Source: Chitinophaga sp. MM2321
GTDB lineage: Bacteria; Bacteroidota; Bacteroidia; Chitinophagales; Chitinophagaceae
Direction of reading: 5' to 3'
Assembly: GCF_964033635.1 (NCBI RefSeq)
Contig: NZ_OZ035533.1
Location: forward strand, 5,985,001-6,049,000
DNA length: 64,000 bases
Of the stretch, positions 35,979-44,461 are shown in pieces. The position numbers were made by a program, and so were the translations under genes. The notes under the pieces were generated by a model that was given only the letters and a program-made list of their open reading frames with translations, had not been told where the DNA came from and ran no database searches. Every line of letters begins with the position of its first letter. Within the stretch, counting starts at the first letter, position 1.

Positions 35979-36908
35979 ATGGAAAGAAGAAAATTCCTGC
36001 AACATGGTACGCTGGCAGGCATATCCGCATTGGCACTGGGCGGTATTACCAACAGCAGCCAGGCAGCCACCACCGGAAATACCGCTGGGAAAGGAAAGCC
36101 ATTCAATATGGACTATGCCCCCCATGATGGTATGTTTAAAAACAGTGCTGGTGGCGACTTCCTGGATCAGATAAAATACATGTATGACCAGGGATTCCGC
36201 TCTATCGAAGATAATGGTATGATGGGCCGCTCTACCGCAGAACAAGAAAAGATCGGCAACCTGCTGAATAAACTGGGGATGCGGATGGGCGTATTTGTAG
36301 TTGATACCGGCAATAACTGGAAAACTTCCCTCACTACCGGGAAACAGGAATTTAAAGATGCTTTCATCAAAACCTGTAAGCAGAGTGTAGAAGTGGCCAA
36401 ACGCTGTAATGCCAAATGGGCTACAGTGGTGCCCGGTTTCTTTGAGCGTAACCTGCCTATGGGCGTTCAAACCGCTCATGTAATAGACGCTTTACGCAGT
36501 GGCGCCGAAATTTTTGAACCCCACGGCCTCATCATGGTGCTGGAACCACTCAGTGATACGCCGGATCTCTTCCTGCGCACAGCCGAACAAAGCTTCGAAG
36601 TATGTAAAGCTGTAAACAGTCCTTCCTGCAAAATATTATACGATATCTACCACATGCAACGCAATGTGGGTAATCTCATCCCTATCATGGACCTGTGCTG
36701 GGATGAAATTGCGTATATCCAGATAGGTGATAATCCGGGCCGTAAAGAACCAGGCACCGGTGAAATCAACTATAAGAACATCTTTAAGCATCTCCATGAA
36801 AAAGGCTTCAAAGGCGTACTGGGTATGGAACACGGTATATCCGGCCAGGGTAAGGAAGGAGAAGCAACTTTAATAAAAGCATACAGAGAAGCAGATAGCT
36901 TTATGTAG
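35979..36908 (+). CDS. Exported TIM-barrel sugar isomerase/epimerase (hydroxypyruvate isomerase-like)
   Basis: 309 residues. A Tat-type signal (MERRKFLQHGTLAGISALAL) precedes a xylose-isomerase-like TIM barrel. Metal-site segments are visible: VLEPLSD (Glu), ILYDIYHMQRNVG (Asp-His), IGDNPGRKEPGTGEINY and GMEHG (Glu). Relatives act as sugar epimerases, isomerases or lyases, including in 3-keto-sugar routes. It is divergent from the FGE/Gfo-Idh operon (196-nt gap). Followed by a 44-bp palindrome. Confidence 0.87.
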   Translation: MERRKFLQHGTLAGISALALGGITNSSQAATTGNTAGKGKPFNMDYAPHDGMFKNSAGGDFLDQIKYMYDQGFRSIEDNGMMGRSTAEQEKIGNLLNKLGMRMGVFVVDTGNNWKTSLTTGKQEFKDAFIKTCKQSVEVAKRCNAKWATVVPGFFERNLPMGVQTAHVIDALRSGAEIFEPHGLIMVLEPLSDTPDLFLRTAEQSFEVCKAVNSPSCKILYDIYHMQRNVGNLIPIMDLCWDEIAYIQIGDNPGRKEPGTGEINYKNIFKHLHEKGFKGVLGMEHGISGQGKEGEATLIKAYREADSFM

Positions 36909-36917
36909 AGAACCCTG

Positions 36918-37017
36918 TTTAGAGATTTAATTATTTGGGAATTTAGATATTTTGTTTCAAAGCAGGACCGCTTTTTGAAACAAAATATCTAAATTCCCAA
37001 ATAATTAAATCTCTAAA
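36918..37017. repeat. Long perfect inverted repeat, type A (44-bp arms)
   Basis: Arms 36918-36961 and 36974-37017 are perfectly complementary over 44 bp with a 12-nt loop. It fills the gap between the TIM-barrel gene and the small holin-like gene, both on the plus strand. The outer TTTAGAGATTTA and inner ATTTTGTTTCA words are shared with 12413-12482. Confidence 0.93.
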
Positions 37018-37027
37018 TTTTTCTCCT

Positions 37028-37372
37028 ATGGCTTTCCTGATCCGTATATTAGTAAGTGCCCTGGCGGCCATGTTAACGACTTACCTGTTGAAACCGGCAG
37101 TAAAAATTGACAGCTTTGTTACGGCCCTGATCCTGGCATTGGTACTGTCATTGCTGAACGCCCTGGTAAAACCGTTATTGATCCTCTTCACCCTTCCTGT
37201 AACCATTGTTACACTGGGTTTATTCCTCTTTGTAATTAATGCGCTGATCATATTGCTGGCAGCCAAAATAGTTCCGGGCTTTAAGGTAGATGGCTTCTGG
37301 TGGGCAATGCTGTTCAGTATTGTAATGACCATCATCAACAGCGTTTTGATTGGTCTTGCCGGCAACAACTAG
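37028..37372 (+). CDS. Small membrane protein, 4-TM phage-holin-like family
   Basis: 114 residues, almost wholly hydrophobic with four predicted membrane segments. The pattern LLNALVKPLLILFTLPVTIVTLG is the signature of the YvlD-like 'phage holin family' found in many chromosomes. No other phage gene is near, so it is a resident membrane protein of unknown role. It starts 10 nt after the palindrome. Confidence 0.88.
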   Translation: MAFLIRILVSALAAMLTTYLLKPAVKIDSFVTALILALVLSLLNALVKPLLILFTLPVTIVTLGLFLFVINALIILLAAKIVPGFKVDGFWWAMLFSIVMTIINSVLIGLAGNN

Positions 37373-37406
37373 CCGCTTACCTTCGTGCTGTTAAAAAATC
37401 TCCGCC

Positions 37407-39380
37407 ATGTATTTTGACCGGTCTGATCTCAGTGATGCGCAGTTAGTGTCTTTTTACAAAGCATTGTTATATCCCCGGCTGATAGAGGAAAAAATGCTGC
37501 TGCTGTTACGACAGGGTAAGATAAGTAAATGGTTTTCCGGCATCGGCCAGGAAGCCATCGCCGTGGGCGCCACACTGGCATTGGATGCAGATGAATGGAT
37601 CATGCCCCTGCATCGCAACCTCGGCGTATTTACCACCAGGGATATGCCACTGGATAAGTTGCTGCAACAGTGGCAGGGCAGCGAAAGCGGCTACAGCAAA
37701 GGACGCGAGCGATCCTTTCACTTTGGCAGCCGTCAGCATCATATCTGCGGGATGATCTCTCACCTGGGGCCACAACTCTCTATTGCCGATGGTATCGCAT
37801 TGGCACATCAGCTCAGAAAAGAAAGCAAAGTAGCCCTTGCCTTTACCGGCGAAGGAGGTACCAGCGAAGGCGAATTTCATGAAGCCCTCAATGTGGCTGC
37901 AGTATGGGGCCTGCCGGTTATCTTCCTCATAGAAAATAATGGCTATGGCCTTAGCACCCCCATCAGCGAACAATATCATTGCGCCAACCTGGTGGATAAA
38001 GCCATTGGCTATGGCATGAAAGGTATACAGGTAGATGGTAATAACCTCCTCGACGTATATAAAACCATCCGTACTGCCAGGGCCTACGCCATTGAAGAAC
38101 AACAGCCCGTATTGATTGAAGCCCTCACCTTCCGCATGCGCGGCCACGAAGAAGCCAGCGGCGTAAAATATGTGCCACCGGCACTTTTTGAAGAATGGGC
38201 CCAGAAAGATCCCATCACACAATTCGAATCTTTCCTTCTTACCAGCCAGTTACTCTCGGAAAATGACATCCATACTATTCATGAAGAGCTGAAACATAGT
38301 ATAGATGCCGATGTAGCCAGGGGATTAACAACAACTACTATTACTGTTGATACCAGCGAAGAATTAAAAGATATCTACGCCCCCGCCCCGGCCATCGTGG
38401 CAGCTACCGGAGAAAGATCGGAGAAACGGTTTATCGATGCGCTTTCCGAAGGGCTGAAACAAGCCATGGAGCAGCATCCTGAACTTATTCTAATGGGACA
38501 GGACATTGCGGAATACGGCGGCGCCTTCAAAATTACAGCAGGATTTGTGGAACAATTCGGGCGGGAGCGGGTACGCAATACGCCCCTTTGTGAAAGCGCC
38601 ATCATAGGCGCCGCCCTGGGCTTATCAATTGCCGGCTTCAAGAGCATGGTGGAAATGCAGTTTGCCGATTTCGTTACCTGCGGCTTCAACCAGGTGGTGA
38701 ACAACCTGGCTAAAATACATTACCGCTGGGGACAGCCCGCCGATGTGGTGATCCGTATGCCTGCCGGTGGCGGCGTGGGCGCCGGCCCTTTCCACTCCCA
38801 AAGCAACGAGGCCTGGTTTACCCATGTTCCCGGATTGAAGGTCGTATATCCGGCCACGCCGGAAGATGCCAAAGGGTTACTCACCGCTGCCATTGCAGAT
38901 CCCAACCCTGTCATGTACTTTGAGCACAAGGCGCTTTACCGCAGTGTTAGCGGCCAGGTACCCGATGGCTATTATACGGTGGAAATCGGTAAAGCCAGGC
39001 TGGTACAGCCCGGAGATGATGTGAGCATTATCACTTACGGCAGCGGCGTACACTGGGCGCTGGAATATGCACAACAACACCCGGCTTTATCCATCGCCAT
39101 CCTCGATCTCCGTACTTTGCTGCCACTGGACTATCCCGCCATCCGGGATGCAGTAGCCGCTACCGGCAAAGTACTGGTACTGCATGAAGACACGCTCACC
39201 GGTGGCTTTGGCGCCGAAATAAGTGCCTGGATAGCAGAACACTGCTTCCATCTCCTCGATGCCCCCGTCATACGATGCGCCAGCCTCGATACACCCGTGC
39301 CTTTTGCGGCGGCGCTGGAAAAAAATTTTCTCTCCAAAGCAAGACTGGACAAGTGTATCCAGCAATTAATAGCATGGTAA
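37407..39380 (+). CDS. 2-oxoacid dehydrogenase E1 component, alpha and beta subunits fused
   Basis: 657 residues. Residues about 1-325 are E1 alpha with the thiamine diphosphate motif from Gly148 to Asn178 (GEG...NN; Glu at 149 instead of the usual Asp). Residues about 335-657 are E1 beta (ILMGQDIAEYGGAFKITAG; RVRNTPLCESAIIGAALGLS). It decarboxylates a 2-oxoacid, probably branched-chain, and passes the acyl group to a lipoyl E2. The fused form is common in Bacteroidota. No E2 or E3 is adjacent. Confidence 0.92.
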   Translation: MYFDRSDLSDAQLVSFYKALLYPRLIEEKMLLLLRQGKISKWFSGIGQEAIAVGATLALDADEWIMPLHRNLGVFTTRDMPLDKLLQQWQGSESGYSKGRERSFHFGSRQHHICGMISHLGPQLSIADGIALAHQLRKESKVALAFTGEGGTSEGEFHEALNVAAVWGLPVIFLIENNGYGLSTPISEQYHCANLVDKAIGYGMKGIQVDGNNLLDVYKTIRTARAYAIEEQQPVLIEALTFRMRGHEEASGVKYVPPALFEEWAQKDPITQFESFLLTSQLLSENDIHTIHEELKHSIDADVARGLTTTTITVDTSEELKDIYAPAPAIVAATGERSEKRFIDALSEGLKQAMEQHPELILMGQDIAEYGGAFKITAGFVEQFGRERVRNTPLCESAIIGAALGLSIAGFKSMVEMQFADFVTCGFNQVVNNLAKIHYRWGQPADVVIRMPAGGGVGAGPFHSQSNEAWFTHVPGLKVVYPATPEDAKGLLTAAIADPNPVMYFEHKALYRSVSGQVPDGYYTVEIGKARLVQPGDDVSIITYGSGVHWALEYAQQHPALSIAILDLRTLLPLDYPAIRDAVAATGKVLVLHEDTLTGGFGAEISAWIAEHCFHLLDAPVIRCASLDTPVPFAAALEKNFLSKARLDKCIQQLIAW

Positions 39381-39452
39381 CAGGAATCGGGATTGGGAAA
39401 TTGCCCCGAAAGTTCTAATTTGCATCCAGAAATAATTTAAAATCATTATACT

Positions 39453-39596
39453 ATGTTGATGAATCTTTTAACAGTAGTACAGACCACTAACTTTTACAAA
39501 GTTGGCGATGCCATTGGTCATTATCTGACACCCGTAGCCATCGCAGTTTTTGCGCTGATGTTTCTGTATGCTTGGGTGAAGTACGCAAAGATCTAA
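39453..39596 (+). CDS. 47-residue single-span membrane peptide
   Basis: A short reading frame, MLMNLLTVVQTTNFYKVGDA...KYAKI, with one membrane segment at about residues 27-41 (TPVAIAVFALMFLYAW) and a short basic tail. It fills the gap between E1 and a strong terminator that ends 72 nt after its stop, so it has its own transcript end. No family recognised. Confidence 0.55.
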   Translation: MLMNLLTVVQTTNFYKVGDAIGHYLTPVAIAVFALMFLYAWVKYAKI

Positions 39597-39621
39597 TCAT
39601 TCCCCTGTTTTTTACAACCGC

Positions 39622-39668
39622 ATTATAAAAGGAAAGGCTCCCTGATGGGGAGCCTTTCCTTTTATAAT
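39622..39668. terminator. Strong bidirectional terminator
   Basis: Arms 39622-39642 and 39648-39668 are perfectly complementary over 21 bp with a 5-nt loop. The GC-rich core (GGAAAGGCTCCC) is flanked by A- and T-tracts, so it can serve both the 47-residue gene on the plus strand and the macrodomain gene on the minus strand. Confidence 0.88.
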
Positions 39669-39685
39669 TTACCGGCACAACAATA

Positions 39686-40225
39686 TTATTCAGGTCTGAT
39701 ATACTGGTTATAATAGTGCTGTGTATAGCGGAGATTTTCATCGTCAAAGCACACCAGGATCACTTCTTCAATGGAACTATCCTGTTCCAGGTAGTCCACA
39801 ATGGTGTTCATGGCGATGTTGGCCGCCAGGTCCTTGGGGAAATGATAGATGCCTGTGCTGATATTGGGAAAGGCGATAGATTTCAAATGATGCCGGGCTG
39901 CCAGTTCCAACGAGTGCCGGTAACAGTTGGCCAGCAGCTCCTCCTCCCGGTTATTGCCGTCGTTCCATACCGGGCCTACCGTATGGATAACATACTTTGC
40001 GGGCAGGCGTCCTCCTGTGGTGATCACTGCCTCGCCGGGGTTACACCCACCCTGGCGTGCTACAATGGCCCTGCAATCATCCAGGATAGCCGGCCCACCG
40101 GCCCTGTGAATAGCGCCGTCCACACCACCACCTCCCATCAGGGAAGTATTTGCGGCGTTTACAACGGCGTCCACCTCCACCTTTGTAATGTCTTCTTTCA
40201 GAATTTTAATCTTTCTGTATGCCAT
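39686..40225 (-). CDS. Macrodomain ADP-ribose/O-acetyl-ADP-ribose hydrolase
   Basis: 179 residues, the size of single-domain YmdB-like macrodomains. Conserved [20 protein letters not shown] and the later GIYHFP segments form the ADP-ribose site. Members hydrolyse O-acetyl-ADP-ribose or remove ADP-ribose from proteins; E. coli YmdB also restrains RNase III. It starts 3 nt after the NYN nuclease gene stop, so the two are translated from one message. Confidence 0.93.
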   Translation of the reverse strand: MAYRKIKILKEDITKVEVDAVVNAANTSLMGGGGVDGAIHRAGGPAILDDCRAIVARQGGCNPGEAVITTGGRLPAKYVIHTVGPVWNDGNNREEELLANCYRHSLELAARHHLKSIAFPNISTGIYHFPKDLAANIAMNTIVDYLEQDSSIEEVILVCFDDENLRYTQHYYNQYIRPE

Positions 40226-40228
40226 CTC

Positions 40229-40975
40229 CTATATCGTTCTTACATACACCAGTTTACCGGTTTTTTTACCGCTTTCCCTGATGTCAATTTCGAAATTCGG
40301 GAAACTTTTTATCAGCTGTAACAGCTTATTGTAGCCATAGTTACGGGCATCAAAGTCAGGTTGTTTTTTCAGCAACAGGTTTCCCAGCTCACCCAGGTAA
40401 GCCCAGCCATCCTCGTCTGCTATATCGTTGATACTGGCAGACAACAGTTCCATCAATTCTTTGTCTGCTTTGCTGATACCCTTTTGTTTGTCTTTGGCTG
40501 ACTTTGGTTTATCAGGATCTGATTTCTTTTCACGCACCTGCAATATTTCCAGGTATATAAATTTATCGCAGGCAGCCCGGAAAGCACTGGGGGTTTTCTT
40601 CTCGCCCAAACCTATTACGCGCATACCGGCTTCCCGCAAGCGGGTAGCCAGCCGGGTAAAGTCACTATCGCTCGATACCAGGCAGAAGCCGTCCACACGT
40701 CCCGTATACAAAATATCCATGGCATCGATGATCATCGCGGAGTCGGTGGCATTTTTTCCGGAAGTATAGCTATACTGTTGTATGGGAGTAATGGCATAAT
40801 CCAGTAATACGCCTTTCCATCCCGCCACAGTGGGTTTGGTCCAGTCGCCATAGATCCTTTTAAAGGTAGGGTTACCGTACTTCGCTACTTCTTCCAGCAT
40901 CCCTTTGATATTATGATAAGGGATATTATCAGCATCTATTAATACGGCCAACCGGAGATCATTTGTATTATCCAT
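40229..40975 (-). CDS. NYN (LabA-like) nuclease with OST-HTH/LOTUS domain
   Basis: 248 residues. The N-terminal PIN-like NYN domain (about 5-150) shows acidic residues in VLIDADNIPY and SSDSDFTRLATRLREAGM. A charged linker (about 150-170) leads to the OST-HTH/LOTUS domain (about 172-248, MELLSASINDIADEDGWAYLGELG). NYN-LOTUS proteins are RNA-binding or RNA-cleaving. It is co-transcribed with the macrodomain gene (3-nt gap). Confidence 0.9.
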   Translation of the reverse strand: MDNTNDLRLAVLIDADNIPYHNIKGMLEEVAKYGNPTFKRIYGDWTKPTVAGWKGVLLDYAITPIQQYSYTSGKNATDSAMIIDAMDILYTGRVDGFCLVSSDSDFTRLATRLREAGMRVIGLGEKKTPSAFRAACDKFIYLEILQVREKKSDPDKPKSAKDKQKGISKADKELMELLSASINDIADEDGWAYLGELGNLLLKKQPDFDARNYGYNKLLQLIKSFPNFEIDIRESGKKTGKLVYVRTI

Positions 40976-41029
40976 GTAAAAAATATTTATGGGGATGAAG
41001 GCTCAAACAAATGTAGCCAAATAATGAAA

Positions 41030-41076
41030 CCAAAAACGTGTTAGCTACCAGCGTTTTTGGCTGCAACTAACACGTT
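41030..41076 (-). terminator. Terminator of dps with an alternative overlapping stem
   Basis: AACGTGTTAG (41035-41044) pairs with CTAACACGTT (41067-41076), followed on the minus strand by TTT-TGG. A second, mutually exclusive stem is CCAAAAACG (41030-41038) with CGTTTTTGG (41052-41060). The overlap is at 41035-41038. Confidence 0.6.
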
Positions 41077-41097
41077 GTTATATGCTTTCAGGCAGGA

Positions 41098-41568
41098 TTA
41101 TTTGAGATAGGAACGGATCATCCAGGCCAGTTTCAGGTGGTTTTGCAACAGCCCGGTAACAAAGTCGCTGGCGGCTTTATCTTTATACTTTTCGTCAAAT
41201 TCGTCGATCAGTCTGCGCAGGTTACGGATAATTGTTTCATGGTCGTCCAGTAATTCTTTCAGTTGTTTCTTCTGATCATTGGAATATTCAGATTCCACTA
41301 GATTGGTGAGTTTTAATACGTCTGCATAGCGGCCTTCTGCGTAGTGTCCCAGTTTACGGATGTATTCAGCCACCTCGTCACCATATTCTTCCAGCTCTTC
41401 ATATTGTTCTTCAAAGAATTTATGCATTTCCATGAAATTATCGCCTTCAATATTCCAGTGGCTGTTGCGCGTTTTAGCATACACAAGTAATTCATCTGCC
41501 AATACCTTATTTAATTCTAATGCTATCTGTTTTGTGTGCTCTGCTGAAACACCGATTTGTACTTTCAT
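41098..41568 (-). CDS. dps: Dps family ferritin-like DNA protection protein
   Basis: 156 residues. The ferroxidase helix segments are visible: SHWNIEGDNFMEMHKFFEEQYEE with the His/Asp/Glu ligands, and the C-terminal LKLAWMIRSYLK. Dps dodecamers oxidise and store iron and protect DNA under oxidative stress or starvation. Monocistronic with its own hairpin terminator. Confidence 0.94.
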   Translation of the reverse strand: MKVQIGVSAEHTKQIALELNKVLADELLVYAKTRNSHWNIEGDNFMEMHKFFEEQYEELEEYGDEVAEYIRKLGHYAEGRYADVLKLTNLVESEYSNDQKKQLKELLDDHETIIRNLRRLIDEFDEKYKDKAASDFVTGLLQNHLKLAWMIRSYLK

Positions 41569-41707
41569 ATCATTGAATTTTTTGGTTAAAGTAAATTTAC
41601 GACATCTACGGGAGCAGAATCATGAGGTATATCATAATTTAACCGCCGGTTAATATAAACAGGGAACGTTGCCGTTTTGTTCGTAAAGTAGCGATGTGGT
41701 CAATTTC

Positions 41708-41740
41708 TTTGCGAAAACTGTACCATACTCCATAATTTTG
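41708..41740 (+). promoter_or_regulatory. Bacteroidota-type promoter for the MFS gene
   Basis: TTTG at 41708-41711 and TAATTTTG at 41733-41740 are separated by 21 nt, which fits the -33/-7 arrangement. The ATG at 41746 follows the -7 word by only 5 nt, so the transcript may be nearly leaderless. A TTAACC/GGTTAA palindrome lies upstream at 41639-41653. Confidence 0.55.
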
Positions 41741-41745
41741 CCGCT

Positions 41746-42930
41746 ATGTATCAGTCGAACGGGAAGATATACAGCTTGCAGTTTATTTTATTGTGCCTCA
41801 GTAATGCCCTCTTTTCGGCCAGTTTCAACATGATGATTCCGGAGCTTCCTGCTTACCTGAGCAAGATGGGTGGCGCGGATTACAAGGGTTATATCATCGG
41901 TTTATTTACGTTGATGGCCGGACTTTCGCGGCCATTCAGCGGCAAGCTTACGGATACAATCGGCCGTGTTCCTGTCATGATATTCGGTTCCCTGGTATGT
42001 GTGATTTGTAGTTTAATGTACCCACTGGTAAGTTCTGTTGGGGCATTTTTGCTACTACGTTTTTTCCATGGTTTTTCTACCGGTTTTAAACCCACCGGAA
42101 CGGCTGCTTATGTTTCCGACCTGGTACCCTTTACCCGGCGCGGGGAGGCGATGGGTATGGTAGGTTTGGCCAGTACCATCGGCATGGCGCTTGGACCGGC
42201 TATTGGCGGCTATATGGCCGTGCGGTGGAATATAAATGTGATGTTCCAGCTGTCTGCCGTATTTGCGCTGTTATCTGTGGTGATATTAGTGGGTATGAAG
42301 GAAACACTTGTCAACAAACAACGTTTCCGTTTTTCCCTGTTGAAGATATCGGGTAATGAAATCTTTGAGCCACTGGTCTGGTCACCGGTGATCATCTGCT
42401 TCCTGACTTACTTCAGCTATGGCGCTATCCTGACGATCATCCCGGACTTCAGCAGTTTCCTGGGCATCGCGAATAAAGGGGTGTTCTTTACTTTCTTTAC
42501 GGCCAGTTCTATTGGTATCCGCCTGCTTGCGGGCAAAGTGTCTGACCGTTACGGCAGGGTGCCGGTATTGAAAATATCTGCTTTACTGATGGCCGGGTCC
42601 ATGCTTATGATGGGACTAGCCGACACGGGAACTTTACTCCTGTCTGCCGCGGTAGTTTATGGTATTGCTGTAGGACTCAATTCCCCCGCAATTACTGCCT
42701 GGACAATAGACCTCGGCCTGCCGGAACACCGCGGCCGCGCACTCGCCAGCATGTATATAGCCATGGAAGCAGGTATTGGTCTGGGTGCCTATTTCTCTGC
42801 TTTTGTTTATGACAATAAATCCACCAACTTCCCCGCTACTTTTTACCTGTTTGCCGTCATCACACTGCTGGCCACCTTTTACCTGGCATTCTTCTACAAG
42901 AAGCCACTAGCGGCCCTGAAAGAGTCCTGA
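41746..42930 (+). CDS. Major facilitator superfamily transporter
   Basis: 394 residues, 12 predicted membrane segments. The motif A-like loop GKLTDTIGRVP lies between segments 2 and 3, and GKVSDRYGRVP repeats it in the second half. No substrate can be read; the profile is of drug or sugar efflux (DHA1-like). Single gene behind a visible promoter. Confidence 0.92.
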   Translation: MYQSNGKIYSLQFILLCLSNALFSASFNMMIPELPAYLSKMGGADYKGYIIGLFTLMAGLSRPFSGKLTDTIGRVPVMIFGSLVCVICSLMYPLVSSVGAFLLLRFFHGFSTGFKPTGTAAYVSDLVPFTRRGEAMGMVGLASTIGMALGPAIGGYMAVRWNINVMFQLSAVFALLSVVILVGMKETLVNKQRFRFSLLKISGNEIFEPLVWSPVIICFLTYFSYGAILTIIPDFSSFLGIANKGVFFTFFTASSIGIRLLAGKVSDRYGRVPVLKISALLMAGSMLMMGLADTGTLLLSAAVVYGIAVGLNSPAITAWTIDLGLPEHRGRALASMYIAMEAGIGLGAYFSAFVYDNKSTNFPATFYLFAVITLLATFYLAFFYKKPLAALKES

Positions 42931-42982
42931 TGGCGAACAACGTCTTCTTAAAATATTATACTGCATAAAAAAACATGATCCG

Positions 42983-44368
42983 TTAACTGGTTGCTTCCGT
43001 TGCTTCATCAGCCGGTGCAATAAGGTCTGCTGTCATTTCCTTTGGCAGCGCCTTTTTATTGTCCAGCCCCAGGCGGCGCATTCTTTCCGCTCTTCCTACC
43101 AGGTTGCCATTACCGGTGGTCAGTTTGTTCATGGCGTTTTCGTATACGTTCTGACTACGTTTCAGGTGTTCTCCTATCAGCCCCATATCTTCTGCAAAGC
43201 CCACAAACTTATCATACAACGCACTCCCCTGCCGCACGATCTCTTCTGCATTTTTATTCTGATTCTCCAGGCGCCACATGGCATCAATAATACGCAGCGT
43301 AGCCAATAGGGAGGGTACGCTCACCAGGATCACCTTCTTACGGAAAGCAAAATCATACAGGTCTTCATCCTGCTGCATAATAGCCAATGCGTACGCCGGT
43401 TCTATAGGAATGAACAACATCACAAAATCAGTCGTATTGTTATACAATGTGTGATAGGCTTTGCGACTCAATTCACTCACATGGTTCTTTACCGATTGTA
43501 TATGCAGCTTCAACGCCTGCTGTTGCTCCGCTTCTTCCGTTGCGCTGCAATACTGTTCATATGCTTTCAGTGATACCTTGGAATCAATGACCAGCTGCCG
43601 GTTTTCGGGTAGCTGTAATACCAGGTCCGGCATTCTTAACTGGCCGGTTTCATCCCGCTGTGCATCCTGTGTAAAATAATGAATGCCTTTTTCAAGCCCG
43701 GAAGCCTCCAGTACTTTTTCCAGGATCATCTCCCCCCAGTTGCCTTGCTTTTTAGTATCCGCTTTCAGCGCATTGGTCAGGTTATTCGCTTCTTTAGACA
43801 AGGTTTGATTAAGCTGTAACAGCCGCTGTAACTCGCTCTTCAGTTCCGCACGCTGCGAGGTTTCTGCTACAAGCGACTGCTGCACACTACTCCGGAAGTT
43901 ATCTATTTTCTCTGCCAGTGGCTTCAGCAGATCATCCATCTTTACCTGGTTCTGCTGCATAAACGTACCGGATATACGCTGTAACAACACTTGGGCTGTA
44001 TGCTCAAATTGCAGCTTAAAGTCCTGTTGTACCTGTAGCAGGCGATCCTTCTCCCCGCTCAGCTGTTGATGCAGGTGTTTATTCTGCTCCATCAGCCGCG
44101 CCTGTTCAGCCATCAGGGCGGAAAACTCCTCATTGATCCGTTCCAGTTGCTGTTGCTTTTCCCTGAGCAACATTTGTTTATCATCCAGCATGCTTTGCAG
44201 GTATTCCTGCCGGGCCTCCAACTGGTTATAACGCTCCTGCTGCTGCCCGTTGACCGCCAGCTGTTGTTTATGGCGCCGCACAACAGCGTAACACTGGTAG
44301 CCCAGCACCACTGCCGCCACTCCCGTAACAACCAATAATAGTAACATGAGTATATCCATCATCAGCAA
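42983..44368 (-). CDS. rmuC: RmuC family DNA recombination protein
   Basis: 461 residues. One N-terminal membrane segment, a long coiled coil (about 30-190, Gln/Glu-rich), then the RmuC nuclease-like core (about 200-420: NWGEMILEKVLEASGLEKG, MPDLVLQLPENRQLVIDSKVSL with the PD-(D/E)xK-like residues). RmuC restrains inversion of short repeats in E. coli. The start is uncertain among several Met codons at 1, 3 and 4. Confidence 0.92.
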   Translation of the reverse strand: MLMMDILMLLLLVVTGVAAVVLGYQCYAVVRRHKQQLAVNGQQQERYNQLEARQEYLQSMLDDKQMLLREKQQQLERINEEFSALMAEQARLMEQNKHLHQQLSGEKDRLLQVQQDFKLQFEHTAQVLLQRISGTFMQQNQVKMDDLLKPLAEKIDNFRSSVQQSLVAETSQRAELKSELQRLLQLNQTLSKEANNLTNALKADTKKQGNWGEMILEKVLEASGLEKGIHYFTQDAQRDETGQLRMPDLVLQLPENRQLVIDSKVSLKAYEQYCSATEEAEQQQALKLHIQSVKNHVSELSRKAYHTLYNNTTDFVMLFIPIEPAYALAIMQQDEDLYDFAFRKKVILVSVPSLLATLRIIDAMWRLENQNKNAEEIVRQGSALYDKFVGFAEDMGLIGEHLKRSQNVYENAMNKLTTGNGNLVGRAERMRRLGLDNKKALPKEMTADLIAPADEATEATS

Positions 44369-44410
44369 TATCGTTAATAACTACGCACTGAATCTGCGTA
44401 GCATAAAAAA

Positions 44411-44442
44411 TCCCCGGGAAAAACGTTTGTTTTATCCGGGGA
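44411..44442 (-). terminator. Terminator of the kdn operon
   Basis: TCCCCGG (44411-44417) pairs with CCGGGGA (44436-44442), followed on the minus strand by six T (complement of 44405-44410). It lies just after kdnB and before the rmuC start. Confidence 0.82.
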
Positions 44443-44461
44443 ATATAGATATAAATGAAGC

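Noticed and set aside
12413..37017. The long palindromes as insertion-sequence or MITE ends
   Set aside because: No target-site duplication flanks the arms, the arms differ in sequence and length, and two extend into coding ends of both flanking genes. No transposase is present.
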